Below, piece by piece: positions 36,706-45,017 of a stretch of DNA of 64,000 nucleotides. Every line of letters starts with the position of its first letter. Within the stretch, counting starts at the first letter, position 1. The notes beneath the pieces are model-generated. The model was not told where the DNA came from. It did no database searches and saw only the letters and a program-made list of their open reading frames with translations. The position numbers were made by a program, and so were the translations under genes. This DNA is from Clostridia bacterium (lineage in GTDB: Bacteria; Bacillota; Clostridia; Acetivibrionales; DSM-27016). The DNA lies in contig JAOAIJ010000042.1 of assembly GCA_026414765.1 (NCBI GenBank), positions 62,001-126,000 on the forward strand, read 5' to 3'.

Positions 36706-38175
36706 CTATGGTTCAATACCCCATACAAGTTTGCCCTTGTAATACGCAGTTACCTTATTCCAGTCTGTAAAGTGCCCGTCTTCAAATTCAGGGTTATATG
36801 AATAGTCATTATCCTGCTTGTATATGGTCCATTTCGCTTTATTAAACCACGAGTATATTTCAACCGATGAACCAGGAGCGCACGTTCCTCCAGTAAATGA
36901 TACTTCGAGATAATAATCGGCCTTGTCTTTAGAACTTTCCATCTTTACAAATTTACCTTCTACCTTTTCCTTTCCAATAGTTGCCCAGCAGCTAAAAGTC
37001 TGATCTTCTTCACCGTCTATGGTAAAATAATACCTGAATTTTACATCCTTTAAATCAATTATTTCATCACTGTTGTTTACCACCTGAAATTCAGGGTTAA
37101 TCTGCATGACATCCCCAACAGTTTTCTTTGCATTGAAATAACGTATTTTAATTTTAGCAGAAGTGTTTGATTCTGGTTTAGTCTGGACAGTACTATTCCC
37201 AGAGACTTTTCCTGCAGTTTTTGTTTCATTCCCGGAGGATTTAGGTATATCTTGTTCCTTGCTCTGAACATTTTTACTACCTTCACCGGCATTTTTTACA
37301 GGAGCCTGCTTTTGTACAGGTAATGCTGCCTTCCCCGAAGGTGCAGATGTACCGGTATCAGGATTCAGGCTGTCTGTTTGAGGCTCTCCGTCTATCTCAC
37401 CTAATAATCTATCCAGAAGTGTAGAAACCTTATTATTTTTTACATCATCAAGTGAAATATCTACCCCTTTTTCTCTGGCTTTAATCAGCAAAATCTGCCT
37501 TCCGGTAGATATTCCGTTGGCATCCGCCTGTTCTTTCACAGCAGGGTCAACCTTAACTACTTTTATCAACAAATCCTTGTTTGTGCCGTTTGTGCTGTAA
37601 AAAGTCTCCAATAATTCGTCAAGCTTTTTGTCCTCATTCTTTTGATTTCCGTTAACCTTGTTCCCTTTGGAATTTAAAGTTCCTGTAATCAATAAAACAC
37701 TTTTGGGGTCTTTCGGCAGCAGATACCCCATTTCCCTGGATTTTTGAACAATAAGCTCAATGCCTTTATTAACAGCCATACCTTTGATTTCAATCTTCTG
37801 CACTAATTTTTCCGCATCAGAATTTAAAGGATATATGTCAATAATCATGTTTTTTTCGTTGACTGAAAGTTCAAGACTGGGATTAATGTCCACATCTATA
37901 TATGCATATATCTGATTTGAAAGTCCTTTAAAAGGCATGCTAAAATACCAAATAAAAGCTATAGCAATCACAGCAGCAATACTTGCAGCAAACGCTAGAT
38001 ATCTGGGTATGTTTTTGCTCCTGTTCAAAATATCCTTTTCAGTAAAGGATATCTGCTGTCCTACAAACATCTCAGCTTTTCTTCTTACAAAAACCATATT
38101 GAAATCTATGGTCATTACAAGAACACGGCTTTTTTCAATTTCCATTATAGTGCCGATTTTAATCAAATCTATCAC
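36706..38175 (-). CDS. RsgI-type membrane anti-sigma factor with C-terminal CBM3-like sensor
   Basis: The protein has 489 residues. The cytoplasmic RsgI N-domain (about 1-50; IGTIMEIEKSRVLVMT) is followed by one membrane helix (about 55-77). A periplasmic region contains VDINPS near residue 95; RsgI proteins are reported to cleave themselves between this Asn and Pro. A Ser/Thr/Lys-rich linker (about 270-340) then leads to a CBM3-like domain (345-489; IRYFNAKKTV, WFNKAKW). CBM3 binds crystalline cellulose or chitin, so the protein should sense polysaccharide outside and release SigI inside. The GTG start overlaps the sigI stop by GTGA; TTG 38166 has better ribosome-site spacing. Confidence 0.9.
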   Translation of the reverse strand: MIDLIKIGTIMEIEKSRVLVMTIDFNMVFVRRKAEMFVGQQISFTEKDILNRSKNIPRYLAFAASIAAVIAIAFIWYFSMPFKGLSNQIYAYIDVDINPSLELSVNEKNMIIDIYPLNSDAEKLVQKIEIKGMAVNKGIELIVQKSREMGYLLPKDPKSVLLITGTLNSKGNKVNGNQKNEDKKLDELLETFYSTNGTNKDLLIKVVKVDPAVKEQADANGISTGRQILLIKAREKGVDISLDDVKNNKVSTLLDRLLGEIDGEPQTDSLNPDTGTSAPSGKAALPVQKQAPVKNAGEGSKNVQSKEQDIPKSSGNETKTAGKVSGNSTVQTKPESNTSAKIKIRYFNAKKTVGDVMQINPEFQVVNNSDEIIDLKDVKFRYYFTIDGEEDQTFSCWATIGKEKVEGKFVKMESSKDKADYYLEVSFTGGTCAPGSSVEIYSWFNKAKWTIYKQDNDYSYNPEFEDGHFTDWNKVTAYYKGKLVWGIEP

Positions 38176-38939
38176 CTTTCAAAAAAATTAATGTAACCTT
38201 TTATTACTTCAAGCTCACTTTTCATTATGAGACACAATGTTATTATAAATTTCCTGTTTCTGTCTATTGTCACCCTGTGTACATCTAAAAGCTTTATCAG
38301 ATCAGTTATCGGTATGTTTCCGGTACGCATCATTTTTTCGTAAATTTCACGGTTGCCAACTATCGTATTTGCTATTTTCATACAAAGCCTTTTTGAATCG
38401 ATATGTTTTGGTATGTATTTCGCAAGATCGTTAAAGGAAATCCCAAAGTCGGCAAGACGTTCTTTAAATATAAGTATCTCTTCCTTTATTTCGATATTAT
38501 ATGCCAAATTGTCGTTTTCTTTTAGATATTGTTCCTCAAAGCTATGTATATCATCTTCAAAATACGTAAACGGCAATATGTTTCTATTTTTTTTGTTACT
38601 TCTTATATAGTCTATAAGCCTGCGGTTTATTAAAAGGTCGGCAAAATGCAGGAAACTGCTGTTTTTTGATGCGTCATACTTATTTATCGCTTCATTAAAA
38701 GCAATCAAGCCTATACTGTATTCTTCAGAGGCTTCAATATCAACATATTTACCTGTGACACGGGCGACAGTTTTAACTATAAATGTCTTATACCTGCTGA
38801 TAAAATCTTCTCTGAGATTTATATCACCACTTTGAATTTTAGTTACAACTTCCCCTTCTGAGTCTCTATGACTCTCTCTTTTAAAGAAACCAAAAAGTGT
38901 CAATTTGTCCATCCTTTTTTTGTAGTTTACATTATTCAT
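38172..38939 (-). CDS. sigI: Alternative sigma factor SigI
   Basis: The protein has 255 residues. Region 2 motifs are readable (EEYSIGLIAFNEAINKYDASKNSSFLHFADLLINRRLIDYIR), and the C-terminal region ends with VHRVTIDRNRKFIITLCLI, the distinctive SigI DNA-binding domain. In cellulolytic clostridia each SigI/RsgI pair switches on polysaccharide-degrading genes when the cognate CBM finds its ligand. The gene is cotranscribed with rsgI. No clear ribosome site precedes ATG 38939; ATG 38912 is an alternative. The 362-base divergent gap upstream (38940-39301) should hold its promoter. Confidence 0.9.
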   Translation of the reverse strand: MNNVNYKKRMDKLTLFGFFKRESHRDSEGEVVTKIQSGDINLREDFISRYKTFIVKTVARVTGKYVDIEASEEYSIGLIAFNEAINKYDASKNSSFLHFADLLINRRLIDYIRSNKKNRNILPFTYFEDDIHSFEEQYLKENDNLAYNIEIKEEILIFKERLADFGISFNDLAKYIPKHIDSKRLCMKIANTIVGNREIYEKMMRTGNIPITDLIKLLDVHRVTIDRNRKFIITLCLIMKSELEVIKGYINFFER

Positions 38940-39157
38940 TTATTTTACATCAGAAAACATAAATTTACAATTATATGATTTTTATGAAGATATTTATCTG
39001 ATTTTTCATCTTTATTAAACAAATTAATAAAACAAATCACAGCATTTAGGTTTATACAATCTGTTTGTCTACAAACCATCGTACGTCCACTCTTGGTGTT
39101 GTATTTCTTACTCTCCTGTGATATTATTATTCCATAATATTACAAGGTGGGTTTTCT

Positions 39158-39184
39158 ATGTCAAAACTGATAAATGCCCCCTAG
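39158..39184 (+). other. Tiny ORF with ribosome site in the sigI/DUF4474 gap
   Basis: AAGGTGGG precedes an ATG at 39158 that opens an eight-residue frame (MSKLINAP) before TAG. It could be a leader peptide or the remnant of a lost gene start. No other gene is seen between 38940 and 39301. Confidence 0.2.
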
Positions 39185-39301
39185 TCTGTAATTTAGCAGA
39201 TAAGAAATCAAATTCCTCCAAGGTTCAATAAAGAAAACACCAGAAGAAAATCATCAATAATCAGCTAAAATATGACTGAATTCTAAAGGGGTGGCAGTAA
39301 A

Positions 39302-40546
39302 ATGCAAACGAGAACAGCAGTTAAAAAGAAAGAAGAGCAGAGTTCCGGAGGAGGTAGTAAAAGCATACCTCAAAAAGCAGCTGCACAAAAATCTGATGTA
39401 AGAACAACAGACATATCAAAACTGATTCAGCTTATTTATGACGATCCGGATACTCTGACCCTTGAAGAATTCATGCGGCTTCAAAGCTCTATAGGCTACA
39501 GGCAGGCTATAGGACTGCTGACTGATGCAAAAAAGCGTCTGGGGTTGGAGAATATAGAAGAAAAAAGTATCGATAGCTGGCTTGAAAAAATCCAAAAGCC
39601 TGTTGATGGTCTAAGGCAATCTATAGAAACATTTTATAGCGGTGCACAGGATATGAAGTTCAAATTTGATCCTGAAGAAGATGGCAAATATACAGACTGG
39701 AGGCCTACCAGCTTATTGTCAGAAGTGGTTGTAGCTGCCGGATTTTTATACGATCCCGTTCAGGACATAATATTCTCAAAAATGCATCCTTTTCAAAGAA
39801 TTGGCGGGTATGCAGAATTTTACGATAAAGCAGCACCACAGGCAATGAATGCCATAATAGATTGTGAGCCCATTTATTTTAATTATGATGGGAAAGATTG
39901 GATGATAGAATTGTGGAAAGGCCAGTATGGTATGGAAACCGGTGCAGAGATCGGAATATATAACAGGGACGAAGGCAAAGTTGATGTCCGTGACGTTGCA
40001 ATGGGCAGGTTTTTTGACTGCGTAAGTGATAAAGAACTGCTGAAAATGTCATTTACATTATTTAAGAATGGTAAAGAACTTTTTCATAGAAATTCGGACA
40101 TTGAAAAAACAAGTGCAGTAGAAAAACACTGGTGGTTGACAGGTTTTAAGTGGGGTGAATTTACAGGAGATCCTACCAATGAGTTAACAATGGACATAAG
40201 TATCACTCTGGAAGATGAAGCTATGCGCAAAGCATTTGTTGAGGGTTTAAGGAATGTAGGCTACAAAAGCGGAGTCAGCTGGAATGATACTACAGTAAAT
40301 TTTGTATTCGGCAAACCCTATTCGAAGCAAACGGATTCAAGGGCAGAGCACTCAGAAAGCATTCAAAGGAACAATAAATCTTATATAGAAAGCTACAACA
40401 CCCTTAAGCAATACCTTAAAATGAGCAGTAATGACCCGAATCTTATACAGGAAAACCTGGTTAAGAAAGGTTCAAAGGAAGTAGAAGCAGCATACGATAA
40501 CCTAATAAATTATTTCAAGTCCATTATAACTTCTGCTTTTAAGTGA
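39302..40546 (+). CDS. DUF4474-domain protein
   Basis: The protein has 414 residues. A low-complexity, charged N-terminus (about 1-35) has no signal peptide. The central part (about 145-310), with GFLYDPVQDIIFSKMHPFQRIGGY and GKDWMIELWKGQYGMETGAEIGIY, matches what I recall as DUF4474. That domain often occurs in large clostridial and actinobacterial proteins of unknown role. The ATG follows GGGGTGG at good spacing. It precedes an ankyrin-repeat lipoprotein gene by 28 bases, so both are probably one unit. Function unknown. Confidence 0.7.
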   Translation: MQTRTAVKKKEEQSSGGGSKSIPQKAAAQKSDVRTTDISKLIQLIYDDPDTLTLEEFMRLQSSIGYRQAIGLLTDAKKRLGLENIEEKSIDSWLEKIQKPVDGLRQSIETFYSGAQDMKFKFDPEEDGKYTDWRPTSLLSEVVVAAGFLYDPVQDIIFSKMHPFQRIGGYAEFYDKAAPQAMNAIIDCEPIYFNYDGKDWMIELWKGQYGMETGAEIGIYNRDEGKVDVRDVAMGRFFDCVSDKELLKMSFTLFKNGKELFHRNSDIEKTSAVEKHWWLTGFKWGEFTGDPTNELTMDISITLEDEAMRKAFVEGLRNVGYKSGVSWNDTTVNFVFGKPYSKQTDSRAEHSESIQRNNKSYIESYNTLKQYLKMSSNDPNLIQENLVKKGSKEVEAAYDNLINYFKSIITSAFK

Positions 40547-40574
40547 TTTACTATCTGTAAAAGTAAACAAAATA

Positions 40575-42344
40575 ATGGTTTCAGTGGGGGTATTAACTGT
40601 GATAGGATTCGTTCTCTCATCATGTCCAGGAGATGGTAATTTTAGTGAAATGAAACTGTATGCCGGAATAAAAACGGATAATCTCGAACAGATAAATGAA
40701 GCCTTGGAAGATGGGGCCAATATAGATATAATAAGCGGAATATGCAATCCTGAGTCAAATCCGGTCAGGATTGCACTAGACAGCAACAGGCACAGAATAG
40801 CCGAACATTTGATAAGACGCGGCGCTGACCCAAACCATTCTGACAGTAACGGCATTTCACTGTTAATGTCTGCCGCATACGATTCTAATGTACATTTTTG
40901 TGAACTTCTTATAACGCATGGAGCCAAAGTTGATAAAACCGACAAAGAAGGGAATACTGCCCTGGAATATGCAGTACAAAGCAACCGTACAGAGAAAGAG
41001 ATCAATTGTGTAATAGCTTTACTTCTTGATAACGGAGCCCTGATAAGACCGGAAACTTTTAAAGCTGCAATCAAAGTTAATACAATAGGTAATGGAATAT
41101 TGCGCTATGGAATTATTAAGAAAATTCTGGAAGCTTTGATAAAGGAAGGTTATAAATCTGAGCTTGATCCACTGCTGGAAGCTGCTATACTTGGAAATTC
41201 AGCTATAGCAGACCTGCTCTCCTTTACAGATGAAATTACCGGTGAGTATGCTCAACAGGTTTTGTTTTATACTGCTGTATCGGGAAGAGTGGAGATAATG
41301 AAGCTCCTTGAAGAAAAAGGACTTGTTCTGGATACCTGTGATATTCGGAATAATACTCTGCTGATAAAAGCTTCGGAATACGGACAGCTGGAAATGGTGA
41401 AATACTTATTAAGCAAAGGTATAGGAATTGAGTCTAAGAATTATGACAACGACAAAGCATTAATCTCAGCAGTTAGAAATAATCATTACGAGGTAGCCGA
41501 ATACCTGATAAATAAAGGGGCGGATCTTAGCCCATATGGTTTTGCCGGCGAAAAAGATTTGCTATATGAAGCAGCCCGAAACAACAACATAAAAATGATG
41601 AATCTGATAACATCCGCAGGATATCCTTTGAACAATGACACTACAGGAAAAGCAATGGCTGCGGCAACGGATAATGACCGACTTGAGGCACTTAAATACT
41701 TTTTGGATAGCGGAGCATATCCTGATATTGAATCCAGTATGGCTATGATTCCACTGGAAAACAGCTGCCTGTCAGGAAATCTTGATGCAGTTAAGCTTCT
41801 GGTAGAAACCGGCGCTGCCATTAATGGTAAAACCGGGGACGGGAAGCCCTTAAATATCGCTTCAGGGTATGGAAATAAAGACATTGTAGAGTATCTGATT
41901 AATAATGGTGCTGATGTTAATGCAACAGCTATATCAACCGCCGGAGAAAAAGCAGGCCTGAGAGGTGAATCTTCTTTAATGAAAGCTGTAGCAAGGGGTA
42001 ATTTCGATATTGTAAAATTATTGGTAGAGCATGGAGCTGACCTGGAATACCAAAACCAGCGTTTGGGTATGGATACTGTAATTATTACTACTGCCGGCTG
42101 CGGAAGCAGTAATATTCTGGAATATCTTCTGCAAAAACACGTAAATATAGATTACAGAAATCAGAATGGTCAGACTGCCTTGATGCGAGCAGTGTCAAAC
42201 GGCCGGACTGAAAATGTAAAGGTATTGCTGAATCATGGAGCAAATACATGCATTAAAGACGGCAGCGGGTATACAGCGTTAGATATAGCTAAAGCAAACA
42301 AATACAATGATATCATTGATATACTGGAAGCCGCCCTTGAGTGA
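40575..42344 (+). CDS. Ankyrin-repeat lipoprotein
   Basis: The protein has 589 residues. Residues 1-17 form a short hydrophobic signal ending in a lipobox-like LSSC. The rest is a nearly continuous series of about 15 ankyrin repeats, with clear units such as GETALEYAVQ-type, NTLLIKASEYGQLEMVKYLL, KPLNIASGYGNKDIVEYLI and QTALMRAVSNGRTENVKVLL. Ankyrin arrays bind other proteins. Being exported and lipid-anchored, it would act outside the membrane. The ribosome site is weak, so translation may be coupled to the DUF4474 gene. A scaffold or immunity-like role is possible but not shown. Confidence 0.82.
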   Translation: MVSVGVLTVIGFVLSSCPGDGNFSEMKLYAGIKTDNLEQINEALEDGANIDIISGICNPESNPVRIALDSNRHRIAEHLIRRGADPNHSDSNGISLLMSAAYDSNVHFCELLITHGAKVDKTDKEGNTALEYAVQSNRTEKEINCVIALLLDNGALIRPETFKAAIKVNTIGNGILRYGIIKKILEALIKEGYKSELDPLLEAAILGNSAIADLLSFTDEITGEYAQQVLFYTAVSGRVEIMKLLEEKGLVLDTCDIRNNTLLIKASEYGQLEMVKYLLSKGIGIESKNYDNDKALISAVRNNHYEVAEYLINKGADLSPYGFAGEKDLLYEAARNNNIKMMNLITSAGYPLNNDTTGKAMAAATDNDRLEALKYFLDSGAYPDIESSMAMIPLENSCLSGNLDAVKLLVETGAAINGKTGDGKPLNIASGYGNKDIVEYLINNGADVNATAISTAGEKAGLRGESSLMKAVARGNFDIVKLLVEHGADLEYQNQRLGMDTVIITTAGCGSSNILEYLLQKHVNIDYRNQNGQTALMRAVSNGRTENVKVLLNHGANTCIKDGSGYTALDIAKANKYNDIIDILEAALE

Positions 42345-42440
42345 TATCCTGCAACAAGTTTATGATGTGGTGAAGCTACAGGGTTTTGTTTCCAGTCCCT
42401 CAATATGTCTATTTAAGTTGCTTTATAGCTTCTGTGTATT

Positions 42441-43604
42441 TTATTCTTCAACATCATAAAAATCTTTGAAATAGCTATCAATTTCACCCATTGCGATTCG
42501 GTTTTCTTCCTCATTTATTTCAAGACAATCATTTATATATTTATAGCAATACCGGCATTCAGAGCCACAGTTTCTATTCAGACAATCAATCTCTTCATTT
42601 ACGAAAAACTCAAGAAATCCATTGAGCGCCTGATTTCTTATCTTGAATTTTCTATATGAATAAAGCTTAATTGCATCCATATAAGAGCTATTGCTGAACA
42701 TGCCGGATTCAAAAATAACCTGAAAATTTGGTGAAAGAAAATGGCTGCTGTCTGCAAGACTCAGCAAATCAGACAAATATCCGTCATAGCTTCTGTTATA
42801 ATAAGCTGATGCAGTTTTTAGCAGAGCCGGTGTGTTCTTGTTTCTTTCAGTAAGCTTGAAATTTTTTATGCCTATATCCTCATAATACTGCAAATCTTCC
42901 GGTCTTATCCAGCAGGCTTTTATCAGCTCTACAGGGTTTTCCAGAATATACCTTGTGCATTTCAAATAACACATATCCACAAGGAGTTGACTGCTTGCAT
43001 TATTGTTACTTTGTGAAGTATGGCTTAAGTAATTGCCATGATATTTCTTATACGGACACCCAATGACACAACTGTTTGTTGCGATCAATCTTATATCGCA
43101 GTTTATGTTTTTGCTGATCTTTTTAAGCAGCCCAAAGTTCCTGTTTAGCGATTCAGGCAGTGTTATTTCGTCAACTCCCATCCGTTCAAAGTGTCTCGCC
43201 TTTTCTAAAGAATCAACATGTGCAGAAACAGAAAGTCCTATTTTTATTTCAGGAGCTGCTTTTTTGATAATTTCTATAAGGAATGGTATAGAAACAGTTA
43301 TCCAGTCTACCTTTATGGACCTGAGCCATTCGAGTTCTTCATATACTGCTTTCAATCCTGCCTTTGTGTGTTCAATGTTGTTTATGCATGTAGAATTGAG
43401 CAGATAATCAAACTCTATTCCATTTTTATGGGCTATCTCAACATGTTCTTTTATATGCTTCCTGCTCACTTCAGGAAGCAACACAGAGGATCTGCCTCCT
43501 CCAAATATATCCCTTGATAACTTTCCATAAATTTTTTTTATATCAAAATTTTTCACCTGTGTAATAAGGTTGTGATCAAAGTTTGTCGATAGAGAAAATG
43601 GCAT
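42441..43604 (-). CDS. U32-family protein of the Cys7 RiPP operon
   Basis: The protein has 387 residues. The TIM-barrel-like sequence (GLSVSAHVDSLEKARHFERMGVDEITLPESLNR; IRPEDLQYYEDIGIKNFKLTER) and the cysteines NSCVIGC and MCYLKC recall the U32 family (UbiU/UbiV, RlhA, TrhP), whose members bind a 4Fe-4S cluster and carry out O2-independent hydroxylations. Unusually the C-terminal tail is Cys-rich (CLNRNCGSECRYC then NDC), perhaps a second cluster. The ribosome site GGGGGG lies within the end of the sagB-like gene, so it is the last gene of the operon. It may hydroxylate or otherwise tailor the peptide; classical U32 members were annotated as peptidases. Confidence 0.7.
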   Translation of the reverse strand: MPFSLSTNFDHNLITQVKNFDIKKIYGKLSRDIFGGGRSSVLLPEVSRKHIKEHVEIAHKNGIEFDYLLNSTCINNIEHTKAGLKAVYEELEWLRSIKVDWITVSIPFLIEIIKKAAPEIKIGLSVSAHVDSLEKARHFERMGVDEITLPESLNRNFGLLKKISKNINCDIRLIATNSCVIGCPYKKYHGNYLSHTSQSNNNASSQLLVDMCYLKCTRYILENPVELIKACWIRPEDLQYYEDIGIKNFKLTERNKNTPALLKTASAYYNRSYDGYLSDLLSLADSSHFLSPNFQVIFESGMFSNSSYMDAIKLYSYRKFKIRNQALNGFLEFFVNEEIDCLNRNCGSECRYCYKYINDCLEINEEENRIAMGEIDSYFKDFYDVEE

Positions 43605-43605
43605 T

Positions 43606-45003
43606 TTATTCCCCCCTAATTGTTCCCAATATCATCTCTCCCACTGCAGCTTCTTCGTAAAATTTTTTACCCAGTACCTCCGATAGTGCATCCGAATCTC
43701 CCGAACCCAGAATACAACTTCCAATATCCATCGCTGTTGCTGCCAGACTGATATTCTGAAGCAAAACGCCTGTATTTTTCAGTATCAGAGAATAAGCAAT
43801 TGCTTCATATTTCCACGAAACCCTCGGAAAACGTGCAGAAATCGTCAATAAAACTTGAAGTTCCTTACACTTCGAAGCCCCTTGGGCATTTAAAACCATT
43901 TTTTGCACATGGGGCGTTATTTCTGAAATAATATACAAAGAATGCTTGACCGGATCATAATAATACAAGCCCTTAGCCAAACCATCACAGTTTAAAGCCG
44001 TTATATATATTTCGAGCTCATAAATACTTCCGCCGCTTGGGTAAGGTCTCTTGCTTATTTCATGGAAAGTATCGAAACCAAAGGACTTTACCCTTGATGT
44101 CAGGTATAAAAGCTTACCCAACTGTTTCAAGGTAATAGGCTTCGACTCAAACTTTCTCGCAGAATACCTTTTTTCTATAACATCAAAAAAAGAAGATCCC
44201 TGAGTCTTTACAGCTTCTATATCGGGCTTATAGAGCATTACCGGCACTACATCCACAGGTGGCTCCTTAACAGGCGGAAGACATTTGATTGTTTTCTGAA
44301 ATCTATAGGTGGCTCCGTAATCTTTTGTATGTCGCCCGTATCTGCTGCGCCCATGCAGCAAAAGGTCATGAAATTCCCATTGCCTTAGGCTGTCATCCTC
44401 TTCATTACTGTCAGAAACAAACAAAAACATGTACAGTAGCCTCAATGCAGCTTGAATTTTGCTTCCATTCCGGTCATTACCGTAAGTATCCTTCACCAAA
44501 TTAATTCCATCAGGGTCAAACAGGATATTAATCAATCCGATGTCATATACTTTTACTATAACAGGGTTTAAGGCTGTCTCCATCCGTATTCCACCCTTTT
44601 CTCTGCGAATAAAAGTAAATCTGGACAGCTTGTACTCTGTATCGGCTTCAATATTCTTTTCTGTTCTGAAAGTATATTCAGACAGCATATTTACATCTAA
44701 AATTCCAGGAATACTATAGGTAAGCAGGCCTTTTGCATCTAAAAATGCAATCAATGAATAAAACAATGGCAAAACCATAAAAGAATGATTCTCAAGGATT
44801 TTATCGGTAATAGCTGAAAAGGCTGCCGGTGACTGGCTGATTTGCATTATATAAGGCTTTAAAATCAAAAATTCCTTTGACAGCTTTATTCTGTTGTCAG
44901 TTTTGCATATGTATACACTTTCATCATCTGATTCTTCTACCCATGCTTTTTTGTTTAGCCCTATATTGCATCCCAAACTCTGCAATACCTCCAAAAACTT
45001 CAT
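43606..45003 (-). CDS. SagB-type thiazoline/oxazoline dehydrogenase
   Basis: The protein has 465 residues. The C-terminal 220 residues are a nitroreductase-fold FMN dehydrogenase domain (RYSARKFESKPITLKQLGKLL, PYPSGGSIYELEIYI, GLYYYDPVKHSLY). The N-terminal half is the variable SagB extension. SagB enzymes oxidise azolines made by a YcaO cyclodehydratase to aromatic azoles. The gene starts at ATG 45003 with GAGAGGG, 15 bases after the YcaO stop. With the Cys7 precursor the expected products are thiazoles. Confidence 0.9.
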   Translation of the reverse strand: MKFLEVLQSLGCNIGLNKKAWVEESDDESVYICKTDNRIKLSKEFLILKPYIMQISQSPAAFSAITDKILENHSFMVLPLFYSLIAFLDAKGLLTYSIPGILDVNMLSEYTFRTEKNIEADTEYKLSRFTFIRREKGGIRMETALNPVIVKVYDIGLINILFDPDGINLVKDTYGNDRNGSKIQAALRLLYMFLFVSDSNEEDDSLRQWEFHDLLLHGRSRYGRHTKDYGATYRFQKTIKCLPPVKEPPVDVVPVMLYKPDIEAVKTQGSSFFDVIEKRYSARKFESKPITLKQLGKLLYLTSRVKSFGFDTFHEISKRPYPSGGSIYELEIYITALNCDGLAKGLYYYDPVKHSLYIISEITPHVQKMVLNAQGASKCKELQVLLTISARFPRVSWKYEAIAYSLILKNTGVLLQNISLAATAMDIGSCILGSGDSDALSEVLGKKFYEEAAVGEMILGTIRGE

Positions 45004-45017
45004 AAACTAACCCTCTC

